A stretch of 64,000 bases of DNA from Pyrocephalus nanus (Eukaryota > Chordata > Aves > Passeriformes > Tyrannidae): assembly GCA_038380795.1 (NCBI GenBank), contig CM076259.1:27200977-27264976 (forward strand). The letters run 5' to 3'. Position numbers and translations under genes: made by a program. Below are positions 14,501-27,400 of the stretch, piece by piece. Position 1 is the first letter of the stretch. Every line of letters begins with the position of its first letter. The notes below the pieces were generated by a model. That model made no database searches, was not told the DNA's origin, and was given only the letters and a program-made list of their open reading frames with translations.

Positions 14501-14800
14501 AATTATTCAAGTATAAAATAACCTTATAACTAGGAAGGAAAGAGAGTTCATAATTCTTAGTTAAGCATGTAACAGGGCAGTGCTGGTGTTTACCTAACAA
14601 TGCACATTTCCTCCTAAGTGAAGTATTTTAGGTGAGCAAGAGTTCACATCCTGTTGGGGAAAGGAATTATGAGCTCTATACCTCTTAATTAAGAGAACAT
14701 GATTTCACTAAAGCAGCTGACAGTGGGGTTAGATAACTTGTGGCTCTCATCTTTTCATTTCGATGCTGTGGACTGATAGAAATTGAAGATGAACACAGTG
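5571..14800. other. Inferred intron 1 or upstream sequence, no gene seen
   Basis: No recognisable exon, RNA gene or full mobile element was found. The stretch has many short ORFs typical of random sequence and a 16-base poly-A run at 9471-9486. If the CpG island is the CASR promoter, this is the start of a first intron of about 32 kb. Confidence 0.5.
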
Positions 14801-15360
14801 GGATCATAGAATGGTTTGGGGTGGAAGGGACCTTAGAGATGATCTAGTTCCAACCTCCCTGCCATGGACAGAGACACCTTCCACTACTCCGGGTTACTCA
14901 AAGCCCATCCAGCCTGGTCTTGAACACTTCCAAGGGTGGGACATCCACAACTTCTTTGGGCAACTTGTTCCAGGATTCTTACCACCCTCACAGTAAAGAA
15001 TGTCTTCCTAATATTGAACCTAAACTTCTTTCTGTTTCAGGCCATTTCCCCTTGTCCTATCACTACATCCCCTTGTAAAAAGTCACTTTCCAGCTTTCTT
15101 TTTTACTGGAAGGCTGCTGTATGTTCTCGCCTCAGACTTCTCAAGGCTTCCTATGTTGGAGGCCCCAGGGCTGGATGTGGTACTCCAGGTAGGGTCTCAT
15201 GAAAGTGGAGTAGAGGGGGAGGATTACCTCCCTTGATCTGCCAGCCAGTCAGGATGTGATCAGCTTTCCAGGCTGGAGGTGCACGTTGCTGGATCGTGCC
15301 AGTCTTCTCATCCACCAACACCCCCAAGACCTCCTTGAGCTGCTCTCAATTGCCTTGCCT
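14801..15360 (-). mobile_element. CR1 LINE fragment (3-prime part, antisense)
   Basis: Read on the plus strand, the stretch shows the antisense of the CR1 3-prime region. It opens with the CATAGAATGG type terminal repeat, then the GGAAGGGACC, AGATGATCTAGTTCCAACC, CAGCCTGGTCTTGAACAC and CCCCTTGTCCTATC segments in the usual order. Later come the GGTACTCCAGGTAGGGTCTC and CATCCACCAACACCCCCAAG segments. Part of the consensus between about 15110 and 15165 appears deleted. CR1 is the dominant LINE of birds. The copy is 5-prime truncated and diverged, with no intact reading frame. Confidence 0.9.
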
Positions 15361-18300
15361 GTACACTCTGCCTGTCTTGCCTGCATAGCCTTTCTGCTTT
15401 GCCTGTATGCCTTGTCCAGTTTAAATCTAAGCACTTAATGTTATGGCACTGTTCCATCCATAAAGTTCAGGGAGAACAGTTTTTAAGTTGACATGTTTCT
15501 AAAATCCAGAGACCTATTTCCTCAGTGCCAGGCAGCTCCCTTAATGTTTCCTGTACCTGGGAAGAACACCTCTGAGAATTAAAATTCACCTTCTCCCAAT
15601 GGTCCCCCGCTATCAAATATCCTGTTGGAACCACAGGCAGGTAGGCAGGTGCGTGATACACAGAACAGTCCTGTAGCTACATTGTGTCACGCAGGGCTGG
15701 GGCTGACCTCTGCTACTGGATTTGGGCAACTGCAAAGATGACATAAAGCTATTTTCGTTTCACCTCTGCTGGTCTTATGCCAAGAACAGCTTGGAGAACC
15801 TGGGCATGACTTGTACAGCAACATTTACTAATGTGTAATTATTCATTGCAGCACATAGTCTCTTCTCAGTCAACTGTTTAATCTATGGGTGGTAAGAGAA
15901 GCTTAGATTCATTGCTTTCTGCTGTCTTTACTTCTTATTAATAAAACAATAAAATCCTTATCTGCATGGATTATGTAAATCTTAAAGAGGCAAAAAATAA
16001 ACTTCTCTTCCACAGTTTATTTAGTTTGTAAAGTTCACTGTAGTCCTGACATCTGTTTAACACAGTGCATGTTTACAGTGGAACTTAAATGGTTATGAGT
16101 AATATTTATATATAAAAATATACAGATGTCCTTACTCTGAACAAAATTCATAACTATATAAAATTGCAAACCTTACTCACTATACCTCTGTTTTCCCTAA
16201 ATGCCTGAAGAAACAGAAAGTATCTTATGGTTCCTCTGTAGACCGCTAACTGAACTGTCCTTCTCACGCTATTTTCTGGGACCATTTCTTCAGAAATATT
16301 CTGCATGTTCCAAGACTCTACATTGATACATATAAAACTACAATAACAGCTGCCTGGCATGATATTATTCTAGGAATACTCTATGACTGTGTAAATACAA
16401 ATTGCATGATAAAGTGAACCTCAGCTAGTTGAAAAATCAAAAGGTCATTCTCGTTCATTCTATACTCAGATGAAAAATTAAAAAATGGATGGGTAGAGCA
16501 GCATAGATTTGAGCTCATGTTGTGGAGCTGAGTTAATTATTTCTTCAGCTCAGTCCTAGTTCCTGTGCTGCCATGACTGAAGTTATTTTAGCTCATTTTA
16601 ACAAAATAGCAAAATAATCATTCAGATTCAGCTGTGATTGAGGAAAGGCTCCTGCTCCCTGCTACAGGGTGATTTAATAATGCATAAGTAATCAGATAAT
16701 TACAAATTGAATACAGGTAATATTCAAAGCAAGTTCTGAAATTTTAATTAGCTTTATACAGATTTTAATATTTGTTTAGAAATTTGTATCAGGAACTAAT
16801 TTACTTTGCAGTTTTTCTTGTAATGTTGGCTATTCCATAGTCTTAAATTATTATTAGTTTAGAAATTAGAAAGCATGTACGCAACCATTGGATCCTTTTT
16901 TGGTCACACAATGTCAAGAGAAAGAAAGTTTCTCAAATGTTGTCTGTCTGGACAACTGTTCTGTACTCACAAATTAGAACAGAGTTTGAACCTTTGTTCA
17001 AAGCTGTACCCTTTTAATCCACCTCCTGGTTTCTGGTGCTCTGCATTTTTCTCACACTGCCTCTACATTTCCTGTTGTCACATCTTTCCCACATTGGTAA
17101 ATTTGATTCAAACCTCTTAACTGTGTGGTTTGCAAAGAGTGTTTGGAGGTTCACGTTTTGCAGGTGAGAGATGTGTTCTCCAGCCCAACTTAAAAGCCCA
17201 GTTTTCAAGACCTGAGCTGGGCATCTGAGCAGACTGCCAGTGTGTTCACAAAAAAACCCCAGCAGATTCTTGTGGTTCTGTGTGAATAGGGAAGAGGGAG
17301 ACTGAGAACGTCTTGGATTATACTGCTCTGAAGGAGAAATGAGGGTGGGATTTGACAGAGAAAATGAGATTATGTAAATCAAATTGTGGAAGCATATAAA
17401 AGTTGTATTGGGAAAGTTCTTCCTTTCAGGTAATTTCTTAATTTCCTATTAGCTGTCTTTATTCAGCAATTTGTTTTGATGGAGGTGTACCAGAAACAGG
17501 TCTATGTTTATACACCTACATACTTACAGACAGGTCTAGATAAAATACTCTTAGGGAACGCTCTTCTAACTGCAGTGGGTGACGCATTTCAATGTGTGTC
17601 AAATGCATTAACAGTAAATGGTGCTTAAACAGGTGCCTGTCACAAAGCCTGAACTTTTTAAGGTGATGGACCTGTGTAACCATACTGTCTTAAAACCTGT
17701 GTCCTTGTAAATGAAACATCAGGGGTTTTTTCCTAAAAACAGTTGTTTTAAAGCTGCAAGTAAAGACTATTTTGCTTATTTTCTGGGCTGACATGATGCA
17801 ACTTGAATCAACATGGCTAGATCCCAGAAGATGCAGCAAAGGTCATAGTCTTACTAGGAAGGCCAAAACCAGGAACAACAGGCTGATAGACACACAGACA
17901 AAGGCACACTGATGATTTATGTGTTTTTAAATATCTGAATATAAACATATGTTTATACATTCACAAATATTAATCACACAAATACAAAAATATGAACAAT
18001 AGTGGTGTCTGATTCATAGTTCTTGATAGAAGACAAACTCACACATTGAGTGAAAAATGGCTCACCTTTGGAAAAGCAAAGGGGAGAGCTGAACATGGGT
18101 TTCTGGATTTCAGCAGAGCACTCCTCTTTTTTTGTCTCCTTCGTACAGTTTGAGCATTGACTCTTCCTGATGGTCTTAATCTGTGCACAATAATATGTTT
18201 GGGGATCTTACCCAGCTGCGTGCTACAGTCAGGATAGACAGAAAATTAGTGTGGGTTTTTAAAAACACTCTGAATATGTATGTTGTTCAGTGAAAAATTT

Positions 18301-20048
18301 AAACACCAGTGAAAATTTACACACCCCAAAAATATAGCAGGCTTGCCAAAATGTTTTTTTTAAAAAGTAACGATGCATAGTTATAGCAGTAAGAAGATTC
18401 ATTGCTAATGATGAGACTGTTAGAAATATGAAGTCCTTTTGCCTCAGTGTTTAAATAGCTTATAACTGTTGGAGATGATGATGGGACCTCAGGTGGGAGG
18501 TTAATTATCCCAGCTCTGTCTATCTTGTTCTGAAATGAGCAATGATGATTTCTTTTGGAGAGAGAACTTGGTCAAGTTACACAGAGGTGTGAATCCATTT
18601 TACTTTCTGTGTCTGTACATAAATTGTGGTGTATACTGTTATACTGGGATGCTGACAATAAAAATAATATGCTCTTATAATTGTCACCTCTTAATAATAT
18701 CTCTCTAAAACAAATAATAGCATTTTTTTCCTATCTCTCCAGAAAGCTCTGTGCTGGCTTCTTCTAAACCCTAAAGACACAGTCCCTTGATACTGATGTT
18801 CCAGACAGAACCATTAGTGTTGAGCCTCCAGACAGAGAAATTGAATTTTCAGGCTCGATGTTGTAAGGCTTCAAAGAGCTGAAGGGGTGGAGAGAGACTG
18901 GCATGAAATAGTATACTTTTCCCAGTTTCACTTTGGGGAAATTAAATAAACATTTAAAATAAAATCATGAAAGCTTTTTTTTTTTTTTTTCTAAATTAGG
19001 TGTGTAAGCATTAGCTGTTCATTAGTTCTCCCATTTGCAAATAAATTGTAGCAAAGAATCATTTGTCTTCCAAGAGTGTGGTGGCAAGGATTAATTTAAT
19101 GTTTATTAGGAAGTCTTAGATCCTTGGAGAGAAGCTATGTGAGAAGTACACAGTATCATCGTCATCATTTTATATATAATAATATTCTTTTATTTTGCCG
19201 AGGAACAGTTATTCAGTCTCAGCATCCTCCATCCTCCACAGAAGAGGTCAAAGCTAATTATTATCTGTTTACAGTCTAGGGAAGCAGACACTGCACAAGT
19301 AAATGACTGAGCAAGAAATGAAGTTGGCAAGAAATTAGGCATATACAGTGAGCACTCGAAATCTCACTGATGTAGTTGTTTACTGAAGTGCCTCCATTTA
19401 CTGTTTTGTTAGTGGTGTTTCTATTGCTAATGGGCTGAGCTCAGAAAGAGGTTACAAACGCTAATGCAGTTTTTGTGTTCTCCGTGATTCCTAATAGGGG
19501 GTGCTTTGTTTTGTTTGAAATTGTTTCCTTCGTCTTTGCAAATAGCAAGGGAGGTGATTATGCTGTCTTCTGAAGTTTTAGAAACAGTCTGCCTTGACAT
19601 TTTATAATTTGGAAAAGTGATTTTGCTGAGTCTTTAGCAAAGCTCTTTAACAATGTTGTCCAACGTAATCAAGATCAACAACAAAAGGGTTGAATGATTT
19701 GATGAAAATTTGCTGCTCCCAGTCACTTCGTAAATTTTTGTTGCCTTGACTGTTGTGGTGCTACTTTTTTAATGCCGGTCTGATATCTTGTAAGAGTTTT
19801 CTAGCTTATAGAAACCCAGATTTGCTCAAGTGCATTACTGTGGTACACCTTTGGTCTGTCTTTTCAATATTGGGAAGGGAGATCTATTGATAGATTAATT
19901 TTAAGAGTATTTCCCTTCACTTTGTATCATATTTGCTCTTTTAGATGACTACTGATCTGGTAGATTCGAACTTAGCAAGGGTGCATTTTGAGTATTGAAT
20001 CTGTACAGTCAAAGTAGGACATCACTTTAGTGAGAAGCTTAAGGGTTC
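15361..20048. other. Inferred intron 1, no gene seen
   Basis: I see no recognisable exon or RNA gene. Simple-sequence content includes a 16-base T run at 18975-18990 and AT-rich patches near 16090 and 17930. Anything older than easily recognised repeats would be missed. Confidence 0.45.
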
Positions 20049-20194
20049 CAGGTTCAGTGTTAGCACTTCCCTTTGTAAGTGTGGGCAGCTCTCATGAAAG
20101 CGAGCTATCAGTGAAATAACCTCTTGCTCATCTGTATTTATTCTCCTCTTGAGGCTTTGTCTTTGCTCTATTCAGTGTGTAAGCCAAAACAAAG
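20049..20194 (+). repeat. Dispersed 146-bp sequence, copy B (inverted partner at 1670-1815)
   Basis: This is the plus-strand partner of the reverse complement of 1670-1815. The same length is aligned with no gaps and about 13 substitutions. The core from about 20075 to 20194 is the best-matched part. Flanks on both sides do not align. Family unknown. Confidence 0.75.
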
Positions 20195-21499
20195 CATCGC
20201 ACCGTTGCTAACACTGCAGGTTTAGCCTGCTATCTGAACATCAAGCCAGGCTTGTTCTGCTTCACTACAGTAGCACCCACAGGAAAAGGGCTCTGGATCT
20301 GGAACTTATCAGGGTTCTTTTGTTTATGCTTGAGACAAGTATACATGTGACCTAGACTTCAACTTTCACTGTGCTGACACTATAGGAAACACTTTCCTTG
20401 TCAGTAAGTTGATATGTCAACACCGAAAGTACTTTTAATAGTTATAACTAGTGGCTACTTTTTAGCCTGGTTTCTGGGCATTTTTTTCAAATGGACTCTT
20501 AAGAGTGGAAACGTCACAGCTCTGCTAAGTGAATTAATTCCTCAACAACCAAAGTTTAGATGATCTGCAGCAGAATTCAGTACCACATTGTTCTCATTTT
20601 GTGACAGTGACACCTCTATAGCACCCTCTATACAACACTGGCTTTCGTTAAGTCCTGAGGCTTGATTTATGTCCCGTGGAGTTTTTAGTAAAACTGTCAT
20701 GAGACATACATCACATATACCCTCTCTTTATCAAAATACTAGGCATGTCTTTTGCTCTGCATAGACTCAGGAGAAACAAGCCTCTTTGAATCATGCAGTG
20801 ATTGCATCCCCTGAAGAAATATGTCCTTTTTTTTTTTTTCTTTAAGACCTTGTAAATCTATTAAATCTCTGGGTTTAAATTTGTTATTTGCATCTCCCTG
20901 TGCAAATCTAGGGAGATAAGAAGAGAAAACAGTGAGTTAGCTGCGCTTGGGATTCTCGCCAGTCTTTGTGGGATGGAAAATTCCTTCCTAATTCCATATC
21001 TGACTTTAAATTTGACCCTCAGCGTGTGAGCAAGATAGACCAACATACGCACTTAAGAAAAAATAGATCCTTTGTATCCTAACAGGACACTGGTGCAACT
21101 TTTTCAGGGTCCCAGTTTAGCTGCTGCCAATCAGTGAAGCTTTGTCTTCCTTCAAGCATCCTAGAGTGTGTGGGTAAATTGGGCATCAGAAAAAAGAACT
21201 GTCCTCTCCCTCCTGCAGGCTGTCCACAGAAGCCTTGAAACATGAGATTTAGTTATAGAGTTCATTTCAATGCAGACCCACCAGAAAGATGAGTATTTTG
21301 AGAACAGCACAGAAAATCACTGGTGCCTACAGGAGAGTTGCAATTTTATATATTCCAACTTAGTGATCCTTCATACATTGAAGCCACCTTCTTCAGTGCT
21401 AGCTTTTGTGTTTTTCTCAGCTTTAAACAAATACGGTTTCATTTTATAATCTAGGGGACTGATCTGAAAATATAGAATAAGTTCAGAATGAGATTGGTC

Positions 21500-22480
21500 T
21501 CTGAGTGATCTTTAGAAATTACTCCTCTCATGGATACCATCCCTTTAACAAAACCTTTGTGATCCATCCATAAATTAGTTTTGAATCTATTAATTGTAGT
21601 TTTTTAACTGGTCAGTAATATGCCTTGGACATGTCCATGTTGTACTCTATATAGTTGCCTTTATGTATTTATTACCTCATAAAAAGAACAGTGGGTTTTT
21701 TAAAAATATGGTTCAGATTAATCATATTTATTTCTCATTGATTTTTAGAAGGAATACTGACTTAATTTCATTATCGTATCGAGATGGATATTGGGACACA
21801 TATTTATCATACATAATATATTTATAATAATATATATTATACTGGTACCTGTAATTTCCCGGGCCTTCCTTTTTTAGTAGTTATTTAATAACAAGATACA
21901 CTTGCAATTCTCTGACCCTTTGAAATTTTCCCATTTTTCCATGAGTTGTTCAGTATCAACACTAGTGATTCAGAGAACTCCTCATTTAGTTTATGTAAGA
22001 CTCCAGGCCTGTTGATTTGAAAACATTTAATTTTAGCAGATCTCATCTCACATCTCCTTTTATTACCTACAGTGAATTTTGTTGGGCTGACGTAATATGG
22101 GATGATACATTCTACAGCTTCATTCCAAGGACAAAACAGTGTGCGAAGGACAAAATGTTTATTGGATATTTCCGCCTTTTTTGATTGTCATTTACAGTTT
22201 TATCACCCGCATCTAGCAATGGGCTCATGGCCAGTCTCAAGCACATTTTATATTTGTAAAAATGTCTTTTTTGCCTCTTTACCCCTGTTAACTATTTAGT
22301 ACTTCCTTGATTTTATAAACTTCCCTCATAATTTCCCTGCACATTGTATCTTGGAATTTTGTTGTTAACTTTAATTTCTCCTTTCTTCCATGTTACAAAT
22401 CAGTGAATTTTAGTATTTTTTTATTGCCATCTTTTTTTCCAGATAGCTTCTAGTTTAGTTTAAATATTTTTGTGCTTAGA
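21500..22480 (-). mobile_element. Ancient L3/CR1-like LINE remnant (antisense)
   Basis: Successive short blocks match, in order, the antisense of reptile/bird L3-type CR1 ORF2 as I remember it. They are a GATCCATCCATAAATTAG type block near 21560, a CCTGTTGATTTGAAAAC block near 22007, and TTTATTGGATATTTCCGCC followed by a CATCTAGCAATGGGC block at 22157-22224. The copy is heavily mutated and has no intact frame. Both edges are approximate, and a repeat-library alignment would define them. Confidence 0.5.
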
Positions 22481-24154
22481 AGTGTATTTTTGGTCCATGA
22501 TTGGATTGGCTTAACACTTTAATTACCATTTCCCATTTGATTTTACACTACCAGTCAATGGGAATGATGATTGTTCCAAACTTTCAAAGTTTGTCCTGTT
22601 TAACCTGTGGAACAAGTCCTCTTGTATTGGTTGATGCCACCTTCTGCTTGCATATCCTAATTGTAAACACGTCACCAGTATTGGTACCTAGGCAATTGCC
22701 AGATTGAGGCAAGCACTTAAAATTTCTGATTCATCAGAAACAATTCTGTGGCTGAGTTTTATTGATCTTCCACAGGGAAATTTTTATGTTACCACTAGAG
22801 CCCTGGGAATCTTAACCATCATTTTCTTACTGGCCCCTTGACAGGTACAGCACATCCCCCAGGACACAGTTTACTTCAAGTTAGCAAGGAAATTGTAATA
22901 AGAAGAAGGCAGGAAGTGTGAGTAGAGAGTTATTAGGAAAAATTCCAGTGAGTCTCCCAAAGGAAGGATGAGGGGTTGCCTGAAAATCCCTGATTTTTTT
23001 TCCCCTCCCACTGGCTGCTTGTGCTTCCTCCATGCTGTTTGTTGCCCCCGCTATTGCGCTAGTGGGAATGTTTATAGGGCTGTGATGTAAATAAGAGCAC
23101 CAAAACACAATCAGATTTTTAAGATGTCACCAGTGAGGATGTGTTCTGATTTACAGAAGGGTCCCCCAGAAATTTTATCAGCCAAATATCTGTTCTTGGA
23201 AGTTTTAATACTAGAGGGAACAAAACACAGGGTATATTGCACCACCAGTCCTCAAGGTGGAAAGCTGAAATGGATATAGGTTGTCCTTTACACAGTGGCA
23301 AGTATAGAGCACTTTTGTAACTTCAATGCTGTTATGAGCAGTTTTGGCTCCAGCTTAAGGGTGCTTCATTCTGAGATAACATAGGACTCCCCCTCAGAGA
23401 GAAAAGGGAGGGGGAAAAAGATCAGTTAAATAGCTGGGATCCTGTTGGGGAAGGTGAAAGCACATTTAAAAAGGACCATCACACTTTCCCCTGTGAAGTA
23501 CCCTTTTGGTTTATCTTTATCACTTCAGGTAAGGGGGAGTCTGGTTCATCCCCTGGTATTGCACTCTTGTTGTTGCTGGAGAACACATAACCTTAAACGA
23601 AGAGGTTCCTCACCTTTTGAAACTTATAAATGGTTTGTATATCCTCCCTCCAGTTCTTTTTCTGAGATTTCCCAAGGGCAAGGGTAGCATTTCTTTCTTT
23701 GGGCAGTTTTTGGTAGGTAGCAAGATTCCTCTCAGGAGATGGAAAGTATGGCTGAGAAATGGTGAATGAACATTTGGTTAATGGCATGAGCTCCTTCCAT
23801 CCCTGTTCCTGAAAGAGTCACTCTTGTCACCTACCTTTCCTCTCACACCTTTTCTCCCACTCACTTTCTCCTCCCATACAAATAACAAAAGCACCAATTA
23901 TCTCAGCCCTTACTAAGAACCATGTGGGGATGGAGTGAAGCCCTGGGGGTGAGGGGCTGTTTCCTGTGGAAAAGATTACTGGAATTGGTCATACTCATCC
24001 AAGACTGGTACTCTCATGGTATTCCTTCATTTGACATGTGAATTCTTATAACAGCACAACCAGGCAGCATAACGCCCCATTATAAACCAGGCTACACACA
24101 TAAATATCTAGTCAAGGTAGAAATCAAGGGTTTTCTTTTGTTGTTTGTGGCTTT
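22481..24154. other. Inferred intron 1, no gene seen
   Basis: No exon, RNA gene or clear element was recognised. The left part may continue the ancient LINE remnant upstream of it. Confidence 0.4.
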
Positions 24155-24452
24155 TTCCCCTTTTTCCTTTTTTCCTTTTTTCCTTTCTCCTTTCTCCTTT
24201 CTCCTTTCTCCTTTCTCCTTTCTCCTTTCTCTTCTCTTCTCTTCTCTTCTCTTCTCTTCTCTTCTCTTCTCTTCTCTTCTCTTCTCTTCTCTTCTCTTCT
24301 CTTCTCTTCTCTTCTCTTCTCTTTTCTCTTCTCTTCTCTTCTCTTCTCTTCTCTTCTCTTCTCTTCTCTTCTCTTCTCTTCTCTTCTCTTCTCTTCTCTT
24401 CTCTTCTCTTCTCTTCTCTTCTCTTCTTTCTCTTCTCCTCCTCTTCTCTTTT
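24155..24452. repeat. Homopyrimidine microsatellite, (CCTTTCT)n then (TTCTC)n
   Basis: About 300 bases are almost pure pyrimidine on the plus strand. The left part is T-rich, then a 7-base unit repeats about seven times (24181-24231). After that comes a 5-base unit TTCTC, about 40 copies from 24230 to 24428, with one interruption at 24321-24326. The right end decays into mixed CT sequence. The long ORFs on both strands here (serine/leucine/phenylalanine-rich or arginine/glutamate/lysine-rich) are artefacts of the repeat. Confidence 0.97.
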
Positions 24453-27400
24453 CACTTAAATAAGCACAGCAGAGCTGTTTCTTTATCACACTCCTGCTCC
24501 TGCATTTTTCCAACCCAATTAGGCCATTACCAGGGCTAAATGAGGCATAGAGCCTCCAAAAGTCACACTGTCGTCCCGGAGATGAAGCGTGTGTAGCTGC
24601 AGAGCTGGCAGGCAGACAAGGCGGCTGGGGCTCACTGGAGTGTGACTCCGGGTGTTTTTCTGTTCCAGAAGGATCACCTTCAAAAAGGAGTGAGGGAGAA
24701 GTCAATTAAAAAATAGTATTTTAAAAAGCACTGTGTTAATGAGAAGTTGCCACATTGTGGTCAATTACTGTGGCTATGTTTCTTAGGGTTTCACGGATGA
24801 AGTGGGTGGCCACAGTGTCTTCTGATTCATGGACAATGTGACGAAAAGGACTGTGAAAACCATGAAAACCTTCATGCATCTTCCAGTGGTTCTGATGTTA
24901 GTTTTTAACTCGCTGCTCAAGAGCTCCCTCCCTACCCCCTTTGTCTGTAATGGGGCAGTCCTTCTCTCCTGGCAGACAGCTGGTATTCCAGCATCCAGGC
25001 ACCCTTCCCAGCTGCGGGCCTTCAAGTCACTAGTACCATTCCAGTCTGTGCAATAATGCAGGGCACTCTTCAACTCTTTCCATGACACAAACCCTGTGTT
25101 TGCTTCTACTCCCAGGCTGCTGGGAACTCTCTGTGCTGGATATAGAAATAATGCAGAGGAGGATGTCATCTGTCCTGCCCTGAAGCTCTGGTATCCCTCA
25201 CCAATCATTTTTAAATTATGAACTGGAAAAAATTATGTTGTAATGTCTAACACAAGGGGAAAAGGCTCCATTAAGAAAACCAGAGAACACAAAGCTTAGC
25301 AATTAGACTTCTCAAAGACAAGCCTGGGGACCTCCTGCTTTATTTCAGAGAGGAGCTTTGCCAGAAAGGATGATAATTTTCCATCTTTTTCTGTTTTAAG
25401 AACATAAGATGTTGTGCGCTGAAAGAAAATTAACACGTGCACTTTTATGAATTTTATTTTTGTACAGTGAAAAGAATGGATGAAGTCCTTTGCTCTGAAC
25501 ACAGATTATTTTAGAAACTGAATAGCTTTGCTTGTCCCTACCTGTACTTCAGTTCTGCTGCCTTCACTCTCACTAAGCAGTAATTACCAGCTAAATCATA
25601 TGAAACTTCTTGAAGAATATGTTAGCAGAATCAGCTGCAATACTGAATTCACCAGCTAAATGAAGCTAGAAATGAGAAAGATACAATTCCTAGCCTTTTT
25701 CTGTTTAAAAGCATAATAGATCTATTGAGATAAATGTATTCAAAAGAAGCCCACACTGGAGCATTATTAAACATGTTCCTCTGGATCTAGTTGTGGTGGT
25801 TTGAGGTGTTATTCTTAAAGAGCGTGCTCTTTATCTGGGTAGTCTCCCCAGCAAGAGCCATGCTCTTGGTCGTCTTCAGTGTCCAATCTAGCTGATTTGG
25901 TTAATTGTGTTGTCTCAGCAGTTCAAGCTAAACTGCCCAAGTTATCAGGAAAAAGCTAAAGTGAGGGTTTGAGATCTATTTTGATGACCTCCAATGGTGA
26001 CGCAATAAAATCACAGGTGAGATTGTGATATCTTAGGTGATTGTATGAGCTGAGGAGAGTGACAGCAAATTTTTGATAGGGATATCAAAATATCACTCAG
26101 GGATATATATATTTCGTTCAGGGGAATGTTAGAGTCTCGTTGTAAAGAGAAATGATTTTGAAAAAAAGTTAAGAGGTCAATTATTTAATTCTAGGGCTGA
26201 CTTTTATAAAATTAAGGCTGTTTTTCACAAAACTTTTTCCTTAGGGCTTTAACCAACTCCTAGTTAGTGTCTTGTAAGACATTAGCCCTATAATTGCCTC
26301 GCACAACATTTTTTTAAGCACATATCATTGGCTACTGCTAGAGGTAGGCTCTTATACCAAATGAACTGCTGATTGGCATCTGGATGGCGATTTTTATCAT
26401 CCTCCTACATTACTGGGCAGAAAACATACATCTGTAGGCTTCAAGATGAATTCTATAAACAATCTAAGTGTGATTATTGAAAAAATGTTTACACTTGACA
26501 TCTCCATCTTTTACAAATTGTCATGGAAATTTTGCTTCATACAAACTTGTAAATAATAGCATGGATCCCTGAAGAGGGCAGGAGGAGCAATAGGGCGAGG
26601 GAAACCTGGCTGCTTGCGTGCTGCTGCTTTGGCATTGCTACTTGCCAGTTCTGGCTGTATGTCATGGATCTGTGATATCATCTTACTGACATCTTCAGCA
26701 GGAAAGTGCAGCCCACAGGTCCAGCCAGCATTTCTTAGGTGACTAATATAAATAATCATAAGTGATAAACATGTCCCTGCATATCACATTGATCTTCTAG
26801 CAACTTGCATAGGCAGATAAGGGTCACTGTTCCCATTCAGGGGTCAGTGTGCAGCACACAGTGTTGTATTCCTCCCTGGCCTCCAGCCCCCATAGGACAT
26901 GCTAGCACAAGCCAGCTCTGCAAGGGAAAGGCAACAAAACCTGCCTTCTCTCACTGTAGGACCCGACTGGGACATGTGCCTGTCTGTGCCAGTTACTCAC
27001 CACCCCTCACACCTGCAGTTCTTCTCTTGTGTTTCTTTTCTCTGCTTCCACTGATTTATGTTTAATGATTTTACGTGTTCAGCAGAACTTTTATCCTTGC
27101 TAGAGTTTAACATTTATAATGAGCTCTCTTAGACCCCCTTTAGATTGAATCCGTTTTTTCCCTTCCTGGGAATCCTCTTCCCTCCTGTCTTCTTTAACAG
27201 GAAGAAGTTGCACATAGTATACAGGCAAAAGAAATATAAAACTAGAAAAGAGTGTTTTGGTATTAGAATGAAAGGAAGAGGGAGAAGAAAACTGGAAAAG
27301 GAACAATAATTATTCTGTTCAGAAAATCATATAGAAGAGAAAATAAGCAGTGGGAAAATGGGGTGGGGGGGGGGGAAGTCATCCTGGGACAGCAGAGGAC

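Noticed and set aside
24108..24705. Long overlapping ORFs on both strands (up to 193 codons)
   Set aside because: They are translations of the pentanucleotide microsatellite and its edges; composition is purely repeat-driven.
25780..26060. Possible start of an endogenous retroviral LTR (GTGGTGGTTTGAGG near 25793)
   Set aside because: No second LTR, no TG...CA pair with a target-site duplication, and no retroviral coding sequence was found nearby.
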